Assembly: GCF_008710155.1 (NCBI RefSeq)
Contig: NZ_VYPZ01000003.1
Coordinates: 186,001 to 250,000 of the forward strand
DNA length: 64,000 nt
Direction: 5' to 3'
Source: Sphingobium limneticum
GTDB taxonomy: Bacteria > Pseudomonadota > Alphaproteobacteria > Sphingomonadales > Sphingomonadaceae
The notes under the pieces are model-generated. The model did no database searches. It was not told the origin of the DNA and saw only the letters and a program-made list of their open reading frames with translations. Shown one piece after another: positions 38,405 to 47,218 of the stretch (position 1 is its first letter; the number at the start of each line of letters is the position of its first letter). A program made the position numbers and the translations under genes.

Positions 38405-40003
38405 TTATTCGGCCTTGGCGGCAGCCTTCTTGGGAGCAGCCTTCTTCTTGGGCTTCTCTTCGGCGGCGGCGTCTTCCTCGGCGACCGCTTCGTCCTTCTT
38501 GGCGGCGGCCTTCTTGGGCGCGGCCTTCTTCACCGGTGCTTCTTCAGCAGCGGCTTCGGCAGGTGCGTCCTCGGCTTCGGCCTTCTTCTTGGGCGCAGCC
38601 TTCTTGGCCTTGGGCTTTTCGTCATGATGGTCATGACCGCAGTCGGGACCATGGACGTGGGGCTTCAGGTCGCCATCTTCGGCTTCGATCGCGGCTTCCA
38701 GCTCTTCCTTGGTCACGGCGCGGTCGGTGACTTCCGCCTTTTCGAACAGGAAGTCGACGACCTTGTCCTCATAAAGCGGGGCGCGCAGCTGGGCGGCGGC
38801 CATCGGATCCTGGCGGACATACTGGACGAAGCGCTCGCGGTCCTGCGGGCCGTACTGCTGCGCCGCCTGCATGATCAGGCGGTTCATTTCCTGGTCGTTG
38901 ACGACGACGCCATTGGCCTGGCCGATTTCCGACAGGAGCAGGCCGAGACGAACGCGACGCACGGCGAGGGCGCGATAATCGTCCTTCTCCGCTTCCATTT
39001 CGGCGATCGCGGCGGCCGGATCTTCCTCATGGGTCGCTTCATGCTGAAGCTGCTGCCAGATCTGGGCGAATTCGGCTTCCACCATGCTGGGCGGCACGTC
39101 GAAGTCGTGCGAAGCGGCGAGCTGATCGAGCAGCTTGCGCTTCATATAGGTGCGGGTCAGGCCATTATGTTCCTGCTCGATCTGGCCCTTCAGAAGCTCC
39201 TTGAGCTTGTCCAGACCTTCCAGACCCAGCGACTTGGCGAACTCTTCGTCGACCTTGGGCTTGTCGGCGTTCAGGATCGACTGGACGGTGATGTCGAACG
39301 TCGCTTCCTTGCCGGCGAGATGTTCGGCGCCATAATCTTCGGGGAAGGTGACGGTGATCGTCTTTTCTTCGCCCTTCTTGACGCCGGTCAGCTGCTCTTC
39401 GAAGCCGGGGATGAACTGGCCGGCGCCGATCTTGAGGTTCACGCCTTCGGCCGAACCGCCTTCGAACGCTTCACCGTCGACCTTGCCGACGAAATCGATC
39501 TTCAGCGTGTCGCCGTCCTTCGCCTTGTGGCTGGCGGCATGTTCTTCGAGTGCGCCCTGCTGGCTGGCGATGCGGCCGGCGGCCTCATCGACCTGTGCGT
39601 CGGCAACTTCGACGGTCAGGCGTTCCAGCTTCAGACCATCGACGCTGGGCGCCGCGATTTCGGGCAGCACTTCCAGAGCGACCTTGATTTCGGCGTCCTT
39701 GCCGAATTCGAAGCCTTCGTCCAGTTCGACCGACGGCTGCATCGCGGGACGCAGCTTCTGGTCGGCGATCAGCTTCTGGATGCTTTCCTGGATGCTGTTG
39801 TTCAGGGCGTCGCGCTGAAGCGATTCACCATGCATCTTCTTTACAAGGTTGGCAGGCACCTTGCCGGCGCGGAAGCCGGGCATGCGCACTTGCGGTGCGA
39901 TTGCCAGCACTTCCTTATCGACACGGGCGTCGATGTCCTTCGACGTGATGGTTACGGTGTAGGCGCGCTTCAGGCCCTCGTTCAACGTCTCGACAGTCTG
40001 CAT
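38405..40003 (-). CDS. tig: Trigger factor with histidine-rich and Lys/Ala-rich C-terminal tail
   Basis: A 532-residue ribosome-associated chaperone and prolyl isomerase. The ribosome-binding tip is recognisable as VRMPGFRAGKVPANLVKKMHG (GFRxGKxP motif, near residue 45), and the PPIase domain as KDGDTLKIDFVGKVDGEAFEGG...GQFIPGFEEQLTGVKKGEEK. The core ends near residue 448. The last 84 residues (encoded by 38408-38659) begin with a cluster HVHGPDCGHDHHD and continue with repeated KKAAPKK and acidic EAAAEE blocks. Typical trigger factors are about 430-450 residues, so the tail is an addition. Confidence 0.95.
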   Translation of the reverse strand: MQTVETLNEGLKRAYTVTITSKDIDARVDKEVLAIAPQVRMPGFRAGKVPANLVKKMHGESLQRDALNNSIQESIQKLIADQKLRPAMQPSVELDEGFEFGKDAEIKVALEVLPEIAAPSVDGLKLERLTVEVADAQVDEAAGRIASQQGALEEHAASHKAKDGDTLKIDFVGKVDGEAFEGGSAEGVNLKIGAGQFIPGFEEQLTGVKKGEEKTITVTFPEDYGAEHLAGKEATFDITVQSILNADKPKVDEEFAKSLGLEGLDKLKELLKGQIEQEHNGLTRTYMKRKLLDQLAASHDFDVPPSMVEAEFAQIWQQLQHEATHEEDPAAAIAEMEAEKDDYRALAVRRVRLGLLLSEIGQANGVVVNDQEMNRLIMQAAQQYGPQDRERFVQYVRQDPMAAAQLRAPLYEDKVVDFLFEKAEVTDRAVTKEELEAAIEAEDGDLKPHVHGPDCGHDHHDEKPKAKKAAPKKKAEAEDAPAEAAAEEAPVKKAAPKKAAAKKDEAVAEEDAAAEEKPKKKAAPKKAAAKAE

Positions 40004-40061
40004 CTCTTCTCTCAAACGCTTTCTTCAGCTGAATTTCGGTGGCGTCGCCGCAGGCGGCGTC

Positions 40062-40146
40062 TGGTGCGGGCGAAGGGACTCGAACCCCCACATCATACGA
40101 TACCAGAACCTAAATCTGGCGCGTCTACCAGTTTCGCCACGCCCGC
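40062..40146 (-). tRNA. tRNA-Leu (anticodon TAG), CCA encoded
   Basis: On the minus strand the acceptor GCGGGCG (40146-40140) pairs with CGCCCGC. The anticodon stem CCAGA/TCTGG encloses TTTAGGT, giving anticodon TAG (Leu, CUA codon). A variable arm and GGTTCGAGTCC (TpsiC) follow. The discriminator is at 40065 and CCA is encoded at 40064-40062. It lies just upstream of tig on the same strand. Confidence 0.96.
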
Positions 40147-40269
40147 ATCGGTCGCCGGTCGGCGCGGCATAGAGAAAAGCGCGGTAAGAGGCAAGCTATA
40201 GTGGAAAGCCTTGCGGAACCGCCCTGCTGCCCGAACGTAGGTCCATTGCGTTACACAGGAGAGACAGAC

Positions 40270-40467
40270 ATGGCCACCCGCCCGGATCATAATCCCGACG
40301 GCCTTCCCCCGCCCGACCGGATCGAGCCGCAATCGCCCGACGAACTGCCCGTGCCCAGCACGCCGGACGAGACACCGATGACCCAGCCGGACGAAATCAG
40401 CCCGGTCGGCCCGGATTACGACCAGCCCGACAGCGCGCCCGCCGAACTGCCGCCGCCGCCCGACTGA
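40270..40467 (+). CDS. Small proline-rich acidic hypothetical protein
   Basis: A 65-residue protein, about one quarter proline with many Asp/Glu residues (NPDGLPPPDRIEPQSPDELPVP and a terminal ELPPPPD). It has no membrane segment or signal and is probably disordered. The start is well supported: AGGAGA about seven bases before ATG 40270. No function is recognised. It is divergent from the tRNA-Leu gene. Confidence 0.7.
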   Translation: MATRPDHNPDGLPPPDRIEPQSPDELPVPSTPDETPMTQPDEISPVGPDYDQPDSAPAELPPPPD

Positions 40468-40686
40468 CGGGGCGGGCGCAAGGCAAAGGATTGCCGCGAC
40501 ACAAGTGTGCGCTTGCCGCAACATATCCACAATTAATTTACGATCGCGGGAACCATTTTGGTCTTTTGCCGGAAAATGACTGTTCCGTGGCTGGACAGGC
40601 CCCTGCATCCATGATTGAAATATGTCATCAAGAAGACAGAAAATGAAATGCTGGAGAGGCGCGGCTGACAAAATAAGGGGGTCAAC

Positions 40687-41292
40687 GTGCATAGGGTTCG
40701 CGCTAAACTGGACTGGTTCAAGACGGTTATCCTGCCACAGGAAGCCGCCCTTCGTGGCCGCCTCCGCAGAATATTGCCGTCGACCCATGAGTTGGAGGAT
40801 ATGGTCGCGGAAGTATTGGCCCGCGCCTATGCCACGGAAAATTGGGAGAATGTGACGACAGGCCGCGCCTATCTGTTCACCATCGCCCGCAACCTCGTCA
40901 TCGACACCGCCCGCCGCAACAAGGTGGTCAGTTTCGAAACCATCGCCGATCTGGAATTGCTGGGCGGCGAAAATAATATCGAGGCCCAGCTTCATGCCCG
41001 CGAGGCACTGCGACAGGTGGAAGCCATCGTCGAGTCGTTGCCGACCCAATGTCGCCGCGTATTCATTTTGCGGCGCATCCATGAAAAATCGATGCTGGAA
41101 ATAGCGGAGGAAATGTCTCTATCCGTTTCTACTGTTGAAAAACATCTGGCCAAAGCCATCGCGATAGTTATGCGGGCCTGGGCAGAACGTGAGGAAACGG
41201 ACTTCGAGCGTGCAGGCGTCGGGACCAGGTTCGAACAGCGCAGACAGGGACTCGATCGAGGCGCAAGCCGCGCGCCTGCTAGCCCGGCTTAA
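40687..41292 (+). CDS. ECF sigma factor, FecI type
   Basis: A 201-residue extracytoplasmic-function sigma factor. Region 2 includes HELEDMVAEVLARAYATENWENV and GRAYLFTIARNLVIDTARRNK; region 4 includes LPTQCRRVFILRRIHEKSMLEIAEEMSLSVSTVEKHLAKAI. The residues after about 168 are a poorly conserved tail that overlaps the fecR gene. Start GTG 40687 follows TAAGGGGG by five bases. It forms a pair with the FecR-type protein; no TonB receptor with a signalling domain is adjacent. Confidence 0.9.
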   Translation: MHRVRAKLDWFKTVILPQEAALRGRLRRILPSTHELEDMVAEVLARAYATENWENVTTGRAYLFTIARNLVIDTARRNKVVSFETIADLELLGGENNIEAQLHAREALRQVEAIVESLPTQCRRVFILRRIHEKSMLEIAEEMSLSVSTVEKHLAKAIAIVMRAWAEREETDFERAGVGTRFEQRRQGLDRGASRAPASPA

Positions 41293-42229
41293 CAGCGATC
41301 CCAGTCCGCAGGACGAAGCGGAGATTTGCGACTGGGTCGAAAGCGACCCGCGCCATGCCATCGCCTTCGCCCGCGCCGAGGCCGCGTGGGACGCTGCCGA
41401 GCGGCTGAAAAGTGCCGCTGCCGATATCACTTTGCCGCCCATGGCGGAGATCGTCAGCGAAGAACAGCAGCGCCGCCTGTCGCGCAACATCATGATCGCG
41501 GCCGCCATCGCGATCCTGTTCTTCATCATCGCCGCGATCGTCACCATCCGCACGTTCAACGGGGTGGATCGTTACCAGACCGCCATCGGCGAATTGCGCG
41601 ACGTGAAGCTGGACGACGGAACGGTCCTGCACCTCAACAGCGACAGCGAAGCCGAAGTGCGTTTCACCGCGCATGGCCGCAAGGTGCGCCTGTTCAAGGG
41701 CGAAGCCTCCTTCGACGTCAGCGCCGATGAAGCGCGCCCCTTCGATGTCGAAGCGCGATCCGCCGTGATTCGTTCGTCGGACACGGCGTTCAACGTGCGG
41801 ATGCGGCCATCGATCGTCGAACTGACCGTGACCAAGGGCAAGGTCATCGTCTATTGCAGCAAGGGCAAACCCCATGCCGTGGCGGCAGGTGGCGGCGCGG
41901 TGATCCAGCCGCGCACCGTTTCGCTTACCCGCCTTGGTCCCAAGCTGGTGGATCAGCGCACCGCATGGCGGGCGCAGATGGTCGAACTGGATGGTGAGAC
42001 GGTCGAGCAGGCCGCAGGCGAGTTCAACCGCTATCGCGCCGCGCCCATCCTGATCGGCGATTCCCGCGTGTCGGCCCTGCGCATCGGCGGGCGCTTCCCG
42101 ATCGGTGGCAGCCGGGAATTTCTGTCCGTCCTGCAACTGAGCCTGCCGATCCGCGCCGTTCATGGCGAGGACGGGTCGGTGATGCTGCTCTATCGCGACG
42201 AAGTGGCCAAGGCGCTGGCGGTAAATTAG
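41189..42229 (+). CDS. FecR-family anti-sigma/sensor protein
   Basis: A 346-residue single-pass protein: a cytosolic DUF4880 part (ARLLARLNSDPSPQDEAEICDWVESDPRHAIAFARAEAAWD), a membrane helix near residues 100-122 (IMIAAAIAILFFIIAAIVTI), a periplasmic FecR domain (GELRDVKLDDGTVLHLNSDSEAEV...FKGEASFDV...VIRSSDTAFNVRM) and a C-terminal STN-like domain (ETVEQAAGEFNRY...IGGRFPIGGSREFLSVLQ). The GTG start overlaps the sigma gene by about 100 bases; a second GTG at 41210 is possible. It should hold or activate the upstream sigma factor. Confidence 0.88.
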   Translation: MRKRTSSVQASGPGSNSADRDSIEAQAARLLARLNSDPSPQDEAEICDWVESDPRHAIAFARAEAAWDAAERLKSAAADITLPPMAEIVSEEQQRRLSRNIMIAAAIAILFFIIAAIVTIRTFNGVDRYQTAIGELRDVKLDDGTVLHLNSDSEAEVRFTAHGRKVRLFKGEASFDVSADEARPFDVEARSAVIRSSDTAFNVRMRPSIVELTVTKGKVIVYCSKGKPHAVAAGGGAVIQPRTVSLTRLGPKLVDQRTAWRAQMVELDGETVEQAAGEFNRYRAAPILIGDSRVSALRIGGRFPIGGSREFLSVLQLSLPIRAVHGEDGSVMLLYRDEVAKALAVN

Positions 42230-42286
42230 AGCGCGATGACGGAGTTGGGAGCCTATGGGCTTCCCCGAACGGATGGCGGCCGCCGA

Positions 42287-44029
42287 TTACATGGCGTTGT
42301 CGGCGGCGTTGAACGCATCCTCGAAGCTTTCGGGCAACGGCGGCTGAACCGGGCGATCGCACCCCTCTTCCTTCATATGGGCGCGCAGTGCATCCATCCG
42401 GCCAAGGTTCCAGCGCGCAAGCGGCACGCCAAGCGGACGAAATTCGGCGCGGTCGAACAGTTCCACCACATAGGATTTGCAGAGGTCGTCCACCTGATCG
42501 AGCGAGAGCATGCCAAGGTTCATGACCATCGGCTTGCCCGGCACGCCGTTGCGGCCCCGCACCAGGTCGGTCACGTAAAGCCCGCCGCGCGGATCGACCA
42601 GCACGACGTCCGCCTCGCTCGAATCGATCAGGCGATGGCTGGCGGCATAGGGCGCGACGAAAGCATGGGTGCGCCAGACCAGATAGCCACTCGCCAAAAT
42701 GGTGATGGCCATGCCGATCAGCAGCGGGCGCATCGCCCCCTGCGGCCGAAAACGCGCCCAGCCAAGGCCGGCGAGCAGGCAGAAGGGGCCGATAAAACCA
42801 TGGGCGTAGCGGAAGCCCCAGCCATAGCCCTGCGCCAGTGCCAGCAGGCATCCGGCAATACAGCCCATCGCCAGCGGCAGCGCGATTTCCTGCCCCCGGA
42901 TCATCGCGCGCCAGCGCATGGCGGCGATGCCGAGCATGGCGAGCGGCACCATCAATATATTGTTCCAGGCGACATAGCGGGTGATGTTGACCAGCGGCTG
43001 CCAGCGATCGCCCAGACGTTCGAACAGGCTGCCGACCTTGTCCGCGACCCCGGCCGAGGGACGGATGTCGATCGGGGCGCCGAGCGCATGCATCAAAAAT
43101 GTCGGCCAAACCTTCGCCCAGATGATGACGATCGCCACCAATGTCAGCACATGGAAGGCTGCGACCGTCCAACGCCGCGCCAGCAGCATCCACAGGATGA
43201 AGGGCGCGATGAAGATCGGCGGGAAATGCCATTGGTGCAGGCCGGCGGCGATGAGCGCCACCACCCCGGCGCTCAAATGACCGACCAACCCGCCGCGCAG
43301 GACGAGCGCCAGCCACACCATGTTGAGCGCGAAATGGCCGGTCATGGCATAGGGCGTCATGGCCGTGACCCACAACTGGCTGGACGACGCGCCGAGCAAT
43401 ACCGTCACCCACACCGCATCCGGGCGATCGGGCATCAGATGCAGGGCCACCCGCCACAGCGCGAACAGGCCCGCCATCAACAGCGCAGGGCCGGCCAGAT
43501 TGGGATCGCCCAATTGCCAGAAGAGCGCCTGGATCGCGCTGTTCACCGGCAGATAGGCCGCCGTCCAATAATCCGCCGCGCCGAAGGGCGAGAAAAATTC
43601 CGGCATGATCGCGCGGCGATAGGGTTCCCATTCCATCGGAATCGGGCGGGCAAACAGGCCTTCGCGCATATAGGCGGCGGCGAAGCGGGCGACTTCCTCG
43701 TCCCGGCTGATCGCATAATCCTGAAACAGCGCATAATGGCCGGCCCATGCCGCCATGCCCAGCAGGACGATGAGCGGCACCACGATGCGCGCGGTCGGCC
43801 GGGGGAGCGCAAACCCCTTCCCTTCCGCCCAGGGCGCGGCGAGCGCGAGCAGCAACAGCGATCCCAGCAGCGCAGGAAAATCCTGATCGAGCAGCAGGAT
43901 GACGGCCAAGCTGACGCCCTGCCGATAGGTGACATGCCAAAGGAAGGTCGCGCCAAGCCATAGGGCCAGGCCGATCGCTCCCGCCAGGAACAGGCGGCGC
44001 GCGCTGACGAACCCGGCTGTGTCGCCCAT
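42287..44029 (-). CDS. Large polytopic membrane protein, probable GT-C type glycosyltransferase
   Basis: A 580-residue protein with about twelve membrane helices and a soluble C-terminal part (about residues 475-580). The first long loop carries DYAISRDEEVARFAA, a position where GT-C enzymes have an acidic catalytic pair; a role in transferring a lipid-linked sugar is inferred from this and from context, not from a clear family match. The ATG at 44029 is three bases past the FkbM gene stop; a TTG at 44035 is the alternative. It is the last gene of the glycan operon. Confidence 0.7.
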   Translation of the reverse strand: MGDTAGFVSARRLFLAGAIGLALWLGATFLWHVTYRQGVSLAVILLLDQDFPALLGSLLLLALAAPWAEGKGFALPRPTARIVVPLIVLLGMAAWAGHYALFQDYAISRDEEVARFAAAYMREGLFARPIPMEWEPYRRAIMPEFFSPFGAADYWTAAYLPVNSAIQALFWQLGDPNLAGPALLMAGLFALWRVALHLMPDRPDAVWVTVLLGASSSQLWVTAMTPYAMTGHFALNMVWLALVLRGGLVGHLSAGVVALIAAGLHQWHFPPIFIAPFILWMLLARRWTVAAFHVLTLVAIVIIWAKVWPTFLMHALGAPIDIRPSAGVADKVGSLFERLGDRWQPLVNITRYVAWNNILMVPLAMLGIAAMRWRAMIRGQEIALPLAMGCIAGCLLALAQGYGWGFRYAHGFIGPFCLLAGLGWARFRPQGAMRPLLIGMAITILASGYLVWRTHAFVAPYAASHRLIDSSEADVVLVDPRGGLYVTDLVRGRNGVPGKPMVMNLGMLSLDQVDDLCKSYVVELFDRAEFRPLGVPLARWNLGRMDALRAHMKEEGCDRPVQPPLPESFEDAFNAADNAM

Positions 44030-44031
44030 GG

Positions 44032-44778
44032 TCAAGCCCCGACCACCGTCCGGTTGACGAAGATGCCGTCCATTTCGACCAGCAGGGGGAAATGCCCCTT
44101 GTTATTGGCGAAGAAGGCGGAGGGGACAAAGCCCCGATCGCCCAGCCAGTCGATCATCGCGCGATAACCGGTGCCGCCTTCGTAGATGGGGCGAACGCCC
44201 AGTTCCGTCTGGATGCCGAGCATATCGGCCAGGACCGCACCCGCGCCTTCGCACACCGACAGGTCGTGCCCCTGCGTATCCATCTTGAGGAAAGGGCGCG
44301 CAAAGCCATGCTGCGCCACCAGTTCGGGAAGCAGCGTGTCGAGGCGGCGGCACTGCATCTCCACCGTCTTCGTCACCTTGTTGCGATCGGCGAAGATGGC
44401 GTCCTGTTCACCCGAAGGTTTTTTCAGCGAGCTGAACTGGTCGGCGGCCATGATGTTGAAGCTGGCGTTGCCGTCGAAATCGGACAGGGCCATGTTGAAT
44501 ACAAGCCATTTGCGATCGGACGCGGCCGCTTTCTGTAATTCGACGAACACGTCCGGGTTCGGCTCGAAGGAGAGGATCAGCCCCTTATAGCCCGCATCCT
44601 TGCGCAGCATGGTCGCATATTGGCCGCGATTGGCGCCGACGTCGAACAGGCAGTCGACCGAGAAGGCCGACAGGAAGCGCTTGAGCGCCTGAATTTCGGG
44701 ATATTGATGAACCCGCCCGGCCAGCGCCAGGCGCATGGCCAGCTTGCGGTCGGCCAGTTCGCGCAGATAGCGGTTCAT
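44032..44778 (-). CDS. FkbM family methyltransferase
   Basis: A 248-residue SAM-dependent O-methyltransferase. SAM motif I is CLFDVGANRGQYATML (about residues 43-58), followed by LILSFEPNPDVFVEL, and the FkbM-specific RRLDTLL and FLKMDTQGHDLSVCEGA. Family members often methylate sugar hydroxyls in glycan clusters. It overlaps the upstream GT4 gene by four bases (ATGA at 44775-44778). Confidence 0.92.
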   Translation of the reverse strand: MNRYLRELADRKLAMRLALAGRVHQYPEIQALKRFLSAFSVDCLFDVGANRGQYATMLRKDAGYKGLILSFEPNPDVFVELQKAAASDRKWLVFNMALSDFDGNASFNIMAADQFSSLKKPSGEQDAIFADRNKVTKTVEMQCRRLDTLLPELVAQHGFARPFLKMDTQGHDLSVCEGAGAVLADMLGIQTELGVRPIYEGGTGYRAMIDWLGDRGFVPSAFFANNKGHFPLLVEMDGIFVNRTVVGA

Positions 44779-45920
44779 GCGCGCGCGGCCAGTGCGGTTT
44801 CATAAATGCCGATGGTCGCCACCGCCATATCCTTCCAACTTCCCATTGCCTGTCCATAGGCGCGTGCCTGCGCCCCGTGGCTGTGCCTGATGGCCGCGCT
44901 TTCGATCAGCGGCAAGAGGGCTTGGGCCAGCGCGGGTTCATTTCCCGCCCGCGCCTTGGCCACGACGCCGTCCGGCAACTGGCCGAACATGCCGGCATCG
45001 GATGTGACCATCGCCTTGCCATGATGCAGCGCGGACAGGAAAGCGCCGCTCGAATCGATGTGGCGATAGGGGAAGACGATCATGTCAGCGTGGGCCATAT
45101 GCGCGTCGAGCCGGGCCTCGGTCAGGAAGCCGAAATCGGTGACAAGCCGGTCGGCGAAACCGGCCTTTGCAACGGCATCAGTCAATGGCGCGACGTCCAT
45201 GAAGGGCTTGCCGGCCAGAACGAGTTCGAAAGCGTGGCCGGCGCGCCAGAGCTGGAGGCAGGCCTCGATGAGCAGATCGACGCCCTTATAGGGGCGGATC
45301 GTGCCGAAGAAGAGCAGGCGCGGGACCGTTGGTGCCGGTATGGCGGCGAGGTCGGCGGGCGTGGCCGGGGCGAGGCGCATCGGCGGGTGCGGGGTCACAT
45401 GGATGCGGGCGGGATCGACGCCCTGCCCCATCAAGGCCGCGCGGGTGGTGTCGCCATGGACGATCAGCGCATCGAACAGATCGAGCAATGCACGATAGCC
45501 GCGCCCCTGAAGGCCAGCGTCGGCATGATAGGCGTCCGCATTATGGACCGTGTGGACCAGCGCCGTGCGCCCCTTCAGCCGGCTCAGCAGCAATCGGTCG
45601 GCGGGCGCCAGCGGAAGCCATTGGACATGGACGATATCGGCCCTTGTGAGCGGTGCGATGTCGCCCAGCGCGCAGGCCAGGCCATATTCCGCGGCCTTGG
45701 CGAGACGGAAGGCGCGCCCTTCCCCCAATCGCGTGCGCAAGGCTTCGCTGCGGCGGAAATAATGCGAGCGATAGCTGTAGTCCTGCGGCACGATCGCGTC
45801 GGTGTCGCGCATAGGGCGGCCGAGCAGGGTGACGTCCGCGCCCTCCCCCGCCAGCGCCGCGCACAGGCTGTCGTCATAGCGCCCGGTGAAGAGCGAGGGA
45901 TCGACCATGGCGACCTTCAT
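44775..45920 (-). CDS. Glycosyltransferase, GT4-like (GT-B fold)
   Basis: A 381-residue GT-B enzyme. The N-terminal domain has DIVHVQWLPLAPADRLLLSRLKGRTALVHTVHNADAYH; the C-terminal donor domain has LLFFGTIRPYKGVDLLIEACLQL and ADMIVFPYRHIDSSGAFLSALHHGKAMVTSDAG. In the usual E-x7-E position the first Glu is replaced (DSSGAFLSA), as in some polysaccharide transferases. Donor and acceptor are unknown. Coupled by 4-base overlaps to the flippase upstream and the FkbM gene downstream. Confidence 0.88.
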   Translation of the reverse strand: MKVAMVDPSLFTGRYDDSLCAALAGEGADVTLLGRPMRDTDAIVPQDYSYRSHYFRRSEALRTRLGEGRAFRLAKAAEYGLACALGDIAPLTRADIVHVQWLPLAPADRLLLSRLKGRTALVHTVHNADAYHADAGLQGRGYRALLDLFDALIVHGDTTRAALMGQGVDPARIHVTPHPPMRLAPATPADLAAIPAPTVPRLLFFGTIRPYKGVDLLIEACLQLWRAGHAFELVLAGKPFMDVAPLTDAVAKAGFADRLVTDFGFLTEARLDAHMAHADMIVFPYRHIDSSGAFLSALHHGKAMVTSDAGMFGQLPDGVVAKARAGNEPALAQALLPLIESAAIRHSHGAQARAYGQAMGSWKDMAVATIGIYETALAARA

Positions 45921-47218
45921 GCCCGCACCAACCGGCGCAGGGAGAGAAGATGGAGCATGGCCACACCCGCCAGCGTCAAGGCGTAGAGCGCAAGGAAGGC
46001 GAGGTCGAACCGGTCCGGCCAGAGCAGCAGAGCGAGCGGCGCGCTGGCCAGCGATCCGGCGAGGAACGGTAGCGAACGGGCCAGCAATTCGCCGAAGCGC
46101 CCCAGCGCCGCCTGGACATAGACGGATACGCTGAGCAGGGTCAGCGCCGCTAGCGCGAGAATGATGAGCAGGATATCCGCCCGGTCGATCACGGCGCGGC
46201 CGTCGAACAATATGGCGAACAACCGGTCGCCCGCCAGCAGTAGGAGCGCGGACAGCGCCACGGCGAACAGCAGAGCCGCCACCAATGCACGGCCGAGCAA
46301 CTGACGCAGGCGGGCCGTGTCGCCGGCATGGAAGGCGCGGGTGATGCGCGGCAGGGCGGCCTCCACCGTGGCGCGGACCAGCATCGACAGGGCACGCGAC
46401 ATTTTGAAGAAGAAGTCGAATATCAGCATCGGCCTGGCATCGCTGGTCGCGAGCGCGATCGTGAAATAGGGCGCGTTATAGGCGATGATATCGGAGACGG
46501 TGAAGGCCGCAGAGGCACCGATATCGCGCAGATAATGGGCGCGGACATGACCGCCGCCGACGCGAAAGGCCAGCCAGCGGCGCCTCGTCATGCCAAGACG
46601 GCGATGGACATGACCGATGGCATAGCCGATCACGGCGATGCTGACGATCAGTTGCAGCGCAACCGACAGGCGCGGGTCCAGGCCGGCCAGCATGGCAAGC
46701 AGCAGGCCGATCGTCACGACGCGACGAGCGCAATCCAGTCCTTCCCACAGAAAATTGCCGTCCACCGCCGCCAGCGCACGCTTGGCCAGCAAGGCCGGCA
46801 GATTGAGGCAGGCGGAGAGGAAGAAGAGCAGGAAGAGCAAGGGCATGCCGGTCGAAAGCCAGCCGCCCGCCAGCGCGATCATCAGGATCGCCGTGGCTCC
46901 AACGACCAGCAGGCCGAGAAACAGGAACAGGACGCCCATTTCTTCCAGCCGGAAACCGCCATCCTGGGCCGCGTCCTCCCCACCCAGCCAATGCCGCCGC
47001 AATCGGGCATAAATGATGCTGGTCAGGCCAAATTCCGCCGAAATCGTGAAATTGCCGAACGCGACCAGCAGCAGGAAGGCTTGAAACTCCCCGATCGGCA
47101 GCACCCGCACGAACACGAAGGTGACGGCGAAGCCCCAGATCAGCACCAGCCCCACATTGGCGAGCTTCACCAGTGCAAGGAAGCGGGCCGAACCTTCCAG
47201 CCGCGCGAGGCGGCTCAC
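45917..47218 (-). CDS. Polysaccharide flippase (Wzx/MATE-like, MVF family)
   Basis: A 433-residue protein with about twelve membrane helices and the pattern of O-antigen flippases: ALVKLANVGLVLIWGFAVTFVFVRVLP at the N-terminus, FGNFTISAEFGLTSIIYARL, and FKMSRALSMLVRATVEAALPRITRAFHAGD near the middle. It should move a lipid-linked oligosaccharide across the inner membrane. I start at GTG 47218, which overlaps the stop of the upstream methyltransferase (GTGA); a longer reading from 47386 would lie inside that gene. Confidence 0.82.
   Translation of the reverse strand: MSRLARLEGSARFLALVKLANVGLVLIWGFAVTFVFVRVLPIGEFQAFLLLVAFGNFTISAEFGLTSIIYARLRRHWLGGEDAAQDGGFRLEEMGVLFLFLGLLVVGATAILMIALAGGWLSTGMPLLFLLFFLSACLNLPALLAKRALAAVDGNFLWEGLDCARRVVTIGLLLAMLAGLDPRLSVALQLIVSIAVIGYAIGHVHRRLGMTRRRWLAFRVGGGHVRAHYLRDIGASAAFTVSDIIAYNAPYFTIALATSDARPMLIFDFFFKMSRALSMLVRATVEAALPRITRAFHAGDTARLRQLLGRALVAALLFAVALSALLLLAGDRLFAILFDGRAVIDRADILLIILALAALTLLSVSVYVQAALGRFGELLARSLPFLAGSLASAPLALLLWPDRFDLAFLALYALTLAGVAMLHLLSLRRLVRA

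Noticed and set aside
38336..40201. A 621-codon open frame antisense to tig
   Set aside because: Repetitive leucine/glycine-rich translation produced by the complement of the tig codons, including its Lys/Ala tail.
40622..40855. A 77-codon frame before the ECF sigma gene
   Set aside because: Runs out of frame into the sigma gene and lacks a ribosome-binding site.
42024..44129. A 701-codon minus-strand open frame overlapping the 580-residue membrane protein gene
   Set aside because: Arginine- and proline-rich shifted reading of a real gene; the chosen frame has proper membrane helices.
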